A stretch of 5,686 bases of DNA from an uncultured Sulfurovum sp. (lineage in GTDB: Bacteria > Campylobacterota > Campylobacteria > Campylobacterales > Sulfurovaceae), in NCBI GenBank assembly GCA_902727905.1, contig CACVAR010000196.1, forward strand, positions 1 to 5,686, written 5' to 3'. The translations under genes and the position numbers were made by a program. Under the pieces are notes generated by a model. It saw nothing but the letters and a program-made list of their open reading frames with translations, was not told where the DNA came from and did no database searches. Position 1 is the stretch's first letter. Each line of letters begins with the position of its first letter. Positions 4,911-5,686 of the stretch are shown here, one piece after another.

Positions 4911-5686
4911 ATGAAACTTAAACCTATTAAAGTTCCTGATGATGCTTATTTAGAGAAGATTGGTTTTATTTGGCATACTGATGATGACTCTACACCATAC
5001 ATTGCAGATGAAATAGTTGAAGTAGACTCAGAAGAGGCAGATGCTTATTACGAAGCAGCGAATGAACTTTATGATATGTTTGTAGAAGCTGGTGAATATG
5101 TAATTGAAAATGAGTTGTTTCATGAGCTAGGTATTCCTTTTAACATTGTGGATGCTGTCAAAATGTCATGGGAAACTGATGTACATTGGCATCTATATGG
5201 TCGTTTTGATTTTGCTGGTGGACTTGATGGAAAACCTATAAAACTTATAGAATTTAATGCAGACACGCCTACAGCACTTTTTGAAACTTCCATTGTTCAG
5301 TGGGCTACCTTAAAACTTAATGGTATGGAAGAGTCTCATCAGTTTAACAACTTACATGAAGCCTTGGTAGACAACTTTAAACGTATGATTACTATGGATG
5401 AAGAAGTAGAATCATTTGAAGAAAGCTATGATGGTTGGAAAATTCTTTTCTCTTCAGTAAAAGGTAACATTGAAGAAGAGAACACAGTAAAACTTTTACA
5501 AAGTATTGCGAATGAAGCTGGATATGTAACAGAGTTTGCTTACGCAGATGAAGTTGAGTTCGATGCTGAGGAGGGTGTTTTCTTTAATGAGGAAAACTAT
5601 GAGTATTGGTTTAAACTTTTACCATGGGAAGACATTGCCATTGAAGAAGCTGACTTAGCGATGTTAATAACGCAGATTATGGAAAA
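4911..5686 (+). CDS. Glutathionylspermidine synthase family ATP-dependent ligase, 3'-truncated by the window end
   Basis: The frame is open from the ATG at 4911 to the window end, 258 residues of an expected 380-390 for stand-alone members such as E. coli YgiC and YjfC. Family members are ATP-grasp-like ligases that join a carboxylate to an amine; true Gsp synthetase links the glutathione glycine carboxylate to spermidine. The diagnostic stretch is GRFDFAGG (97-104) followed by IEFNADTPTALFE (113-125). Arg98, Asp100, Glu114 and Asn116 correspond to the substrate/Mg-binding cluster of the family. The N-terminal amidase domain of bifunctional E. coli GspSA is absent, since the protein starts directly in the synthase fold. 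The C-terminal ATP-binding residues lie outside the window. The protein is very acidic and has no signal peptide, so it is cytosolic. A weak AGG (4903-4905) overlaps the upstream stop, suggesting translational coupling. True glutathionylspermidine synthesis is unproven; the substrate may be a peptide or protein. Confidence 0.9.
   Translation, partial: MKLKPIKVPDDAYLEKIGFIWHTDDDSTPYIADEIVEVDSEEADAYYEAANELYDMFVEAGEYVIENELFHELGIPFNIVDAVKMSWETDVHWHLYGRFDFAGGLDGKPIKLIEFNADTPTALFETSIVQWATLKLNGMEESHQFNNLHEALVDNFKRMITMDEEVESFEESYDGWKILFSSVKGNIEEENTVKLLQSIANEAGYVTEFAYADEVEFDAEEGVFFNEENYEYWFKLLPWEDIAIEEADLAMLITQIME

Overview
The window looks like chromosomal DNA from a member of the Campylobacterota, most likely a free-living Sulfurimonas/Sulfurovum-type organism. 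It is AT-rich and carries tightly packed genes with TATAAT-type -10 boxes and little recognisable -35. It also holds a lipoprotein of the UPF0323 family, which I know from Helicobacter (HP_0232) and Campylobacter (Cj0371), followed by a glutathionylspermidine-synthase-like gene. The genus is an inference; nothing here fixes it.

Layout, left to right. Positions 1-503 (+) are the 3' part of an unrecognised membrane protein that is already open at the window edge. Positions 505-2029 (-) hold three rlpA-family genes in tandem, whose products are predicted double-psi beta-barrel peptidoglycan lytic transglycosylases. The promoter-proximal gene carries a C-terminal SPOR domain. The two distal genes are short, close paralogues of each other; one has a probable lipobox and the other a plain signal peptide. 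The first gene's stop and the last rlpA stop face each other with one base between them. Positions 2030-2226 are a divergent promoter region in which rlpA and htpG use the same 12-base -10 string in mirror orientation. Positions 2227-4089 (+) are a complete htpG (Hsp90 chaperone).

Positions 4090-4259 form an intergenic region rich in symmetric TTCAC/GTGAA elements. It includes a perfect 21-bp palindrome lying over the predicted transcription start of the next operon. Positions 4260-4904 (+) encode the UPF0323 lipoprotein, and 4911-5686 (+) the N-terminal two thirds of the ATP-grasp-like ligase, cut by the window end.

The region reads as a cell-envelope neighbourhood around a housekeeping chaperone: septal or wall remodelling by the RlpA proteins, and an envelope lipoprotein paired with an amide-bond-forming ligase. 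The most interesting parts are this lipoprotein-ligase pair, which resembles E. coli ygiB-ygiC in layout, and the unusual operator-like (or DnaA-box-like) array that appears to control it.
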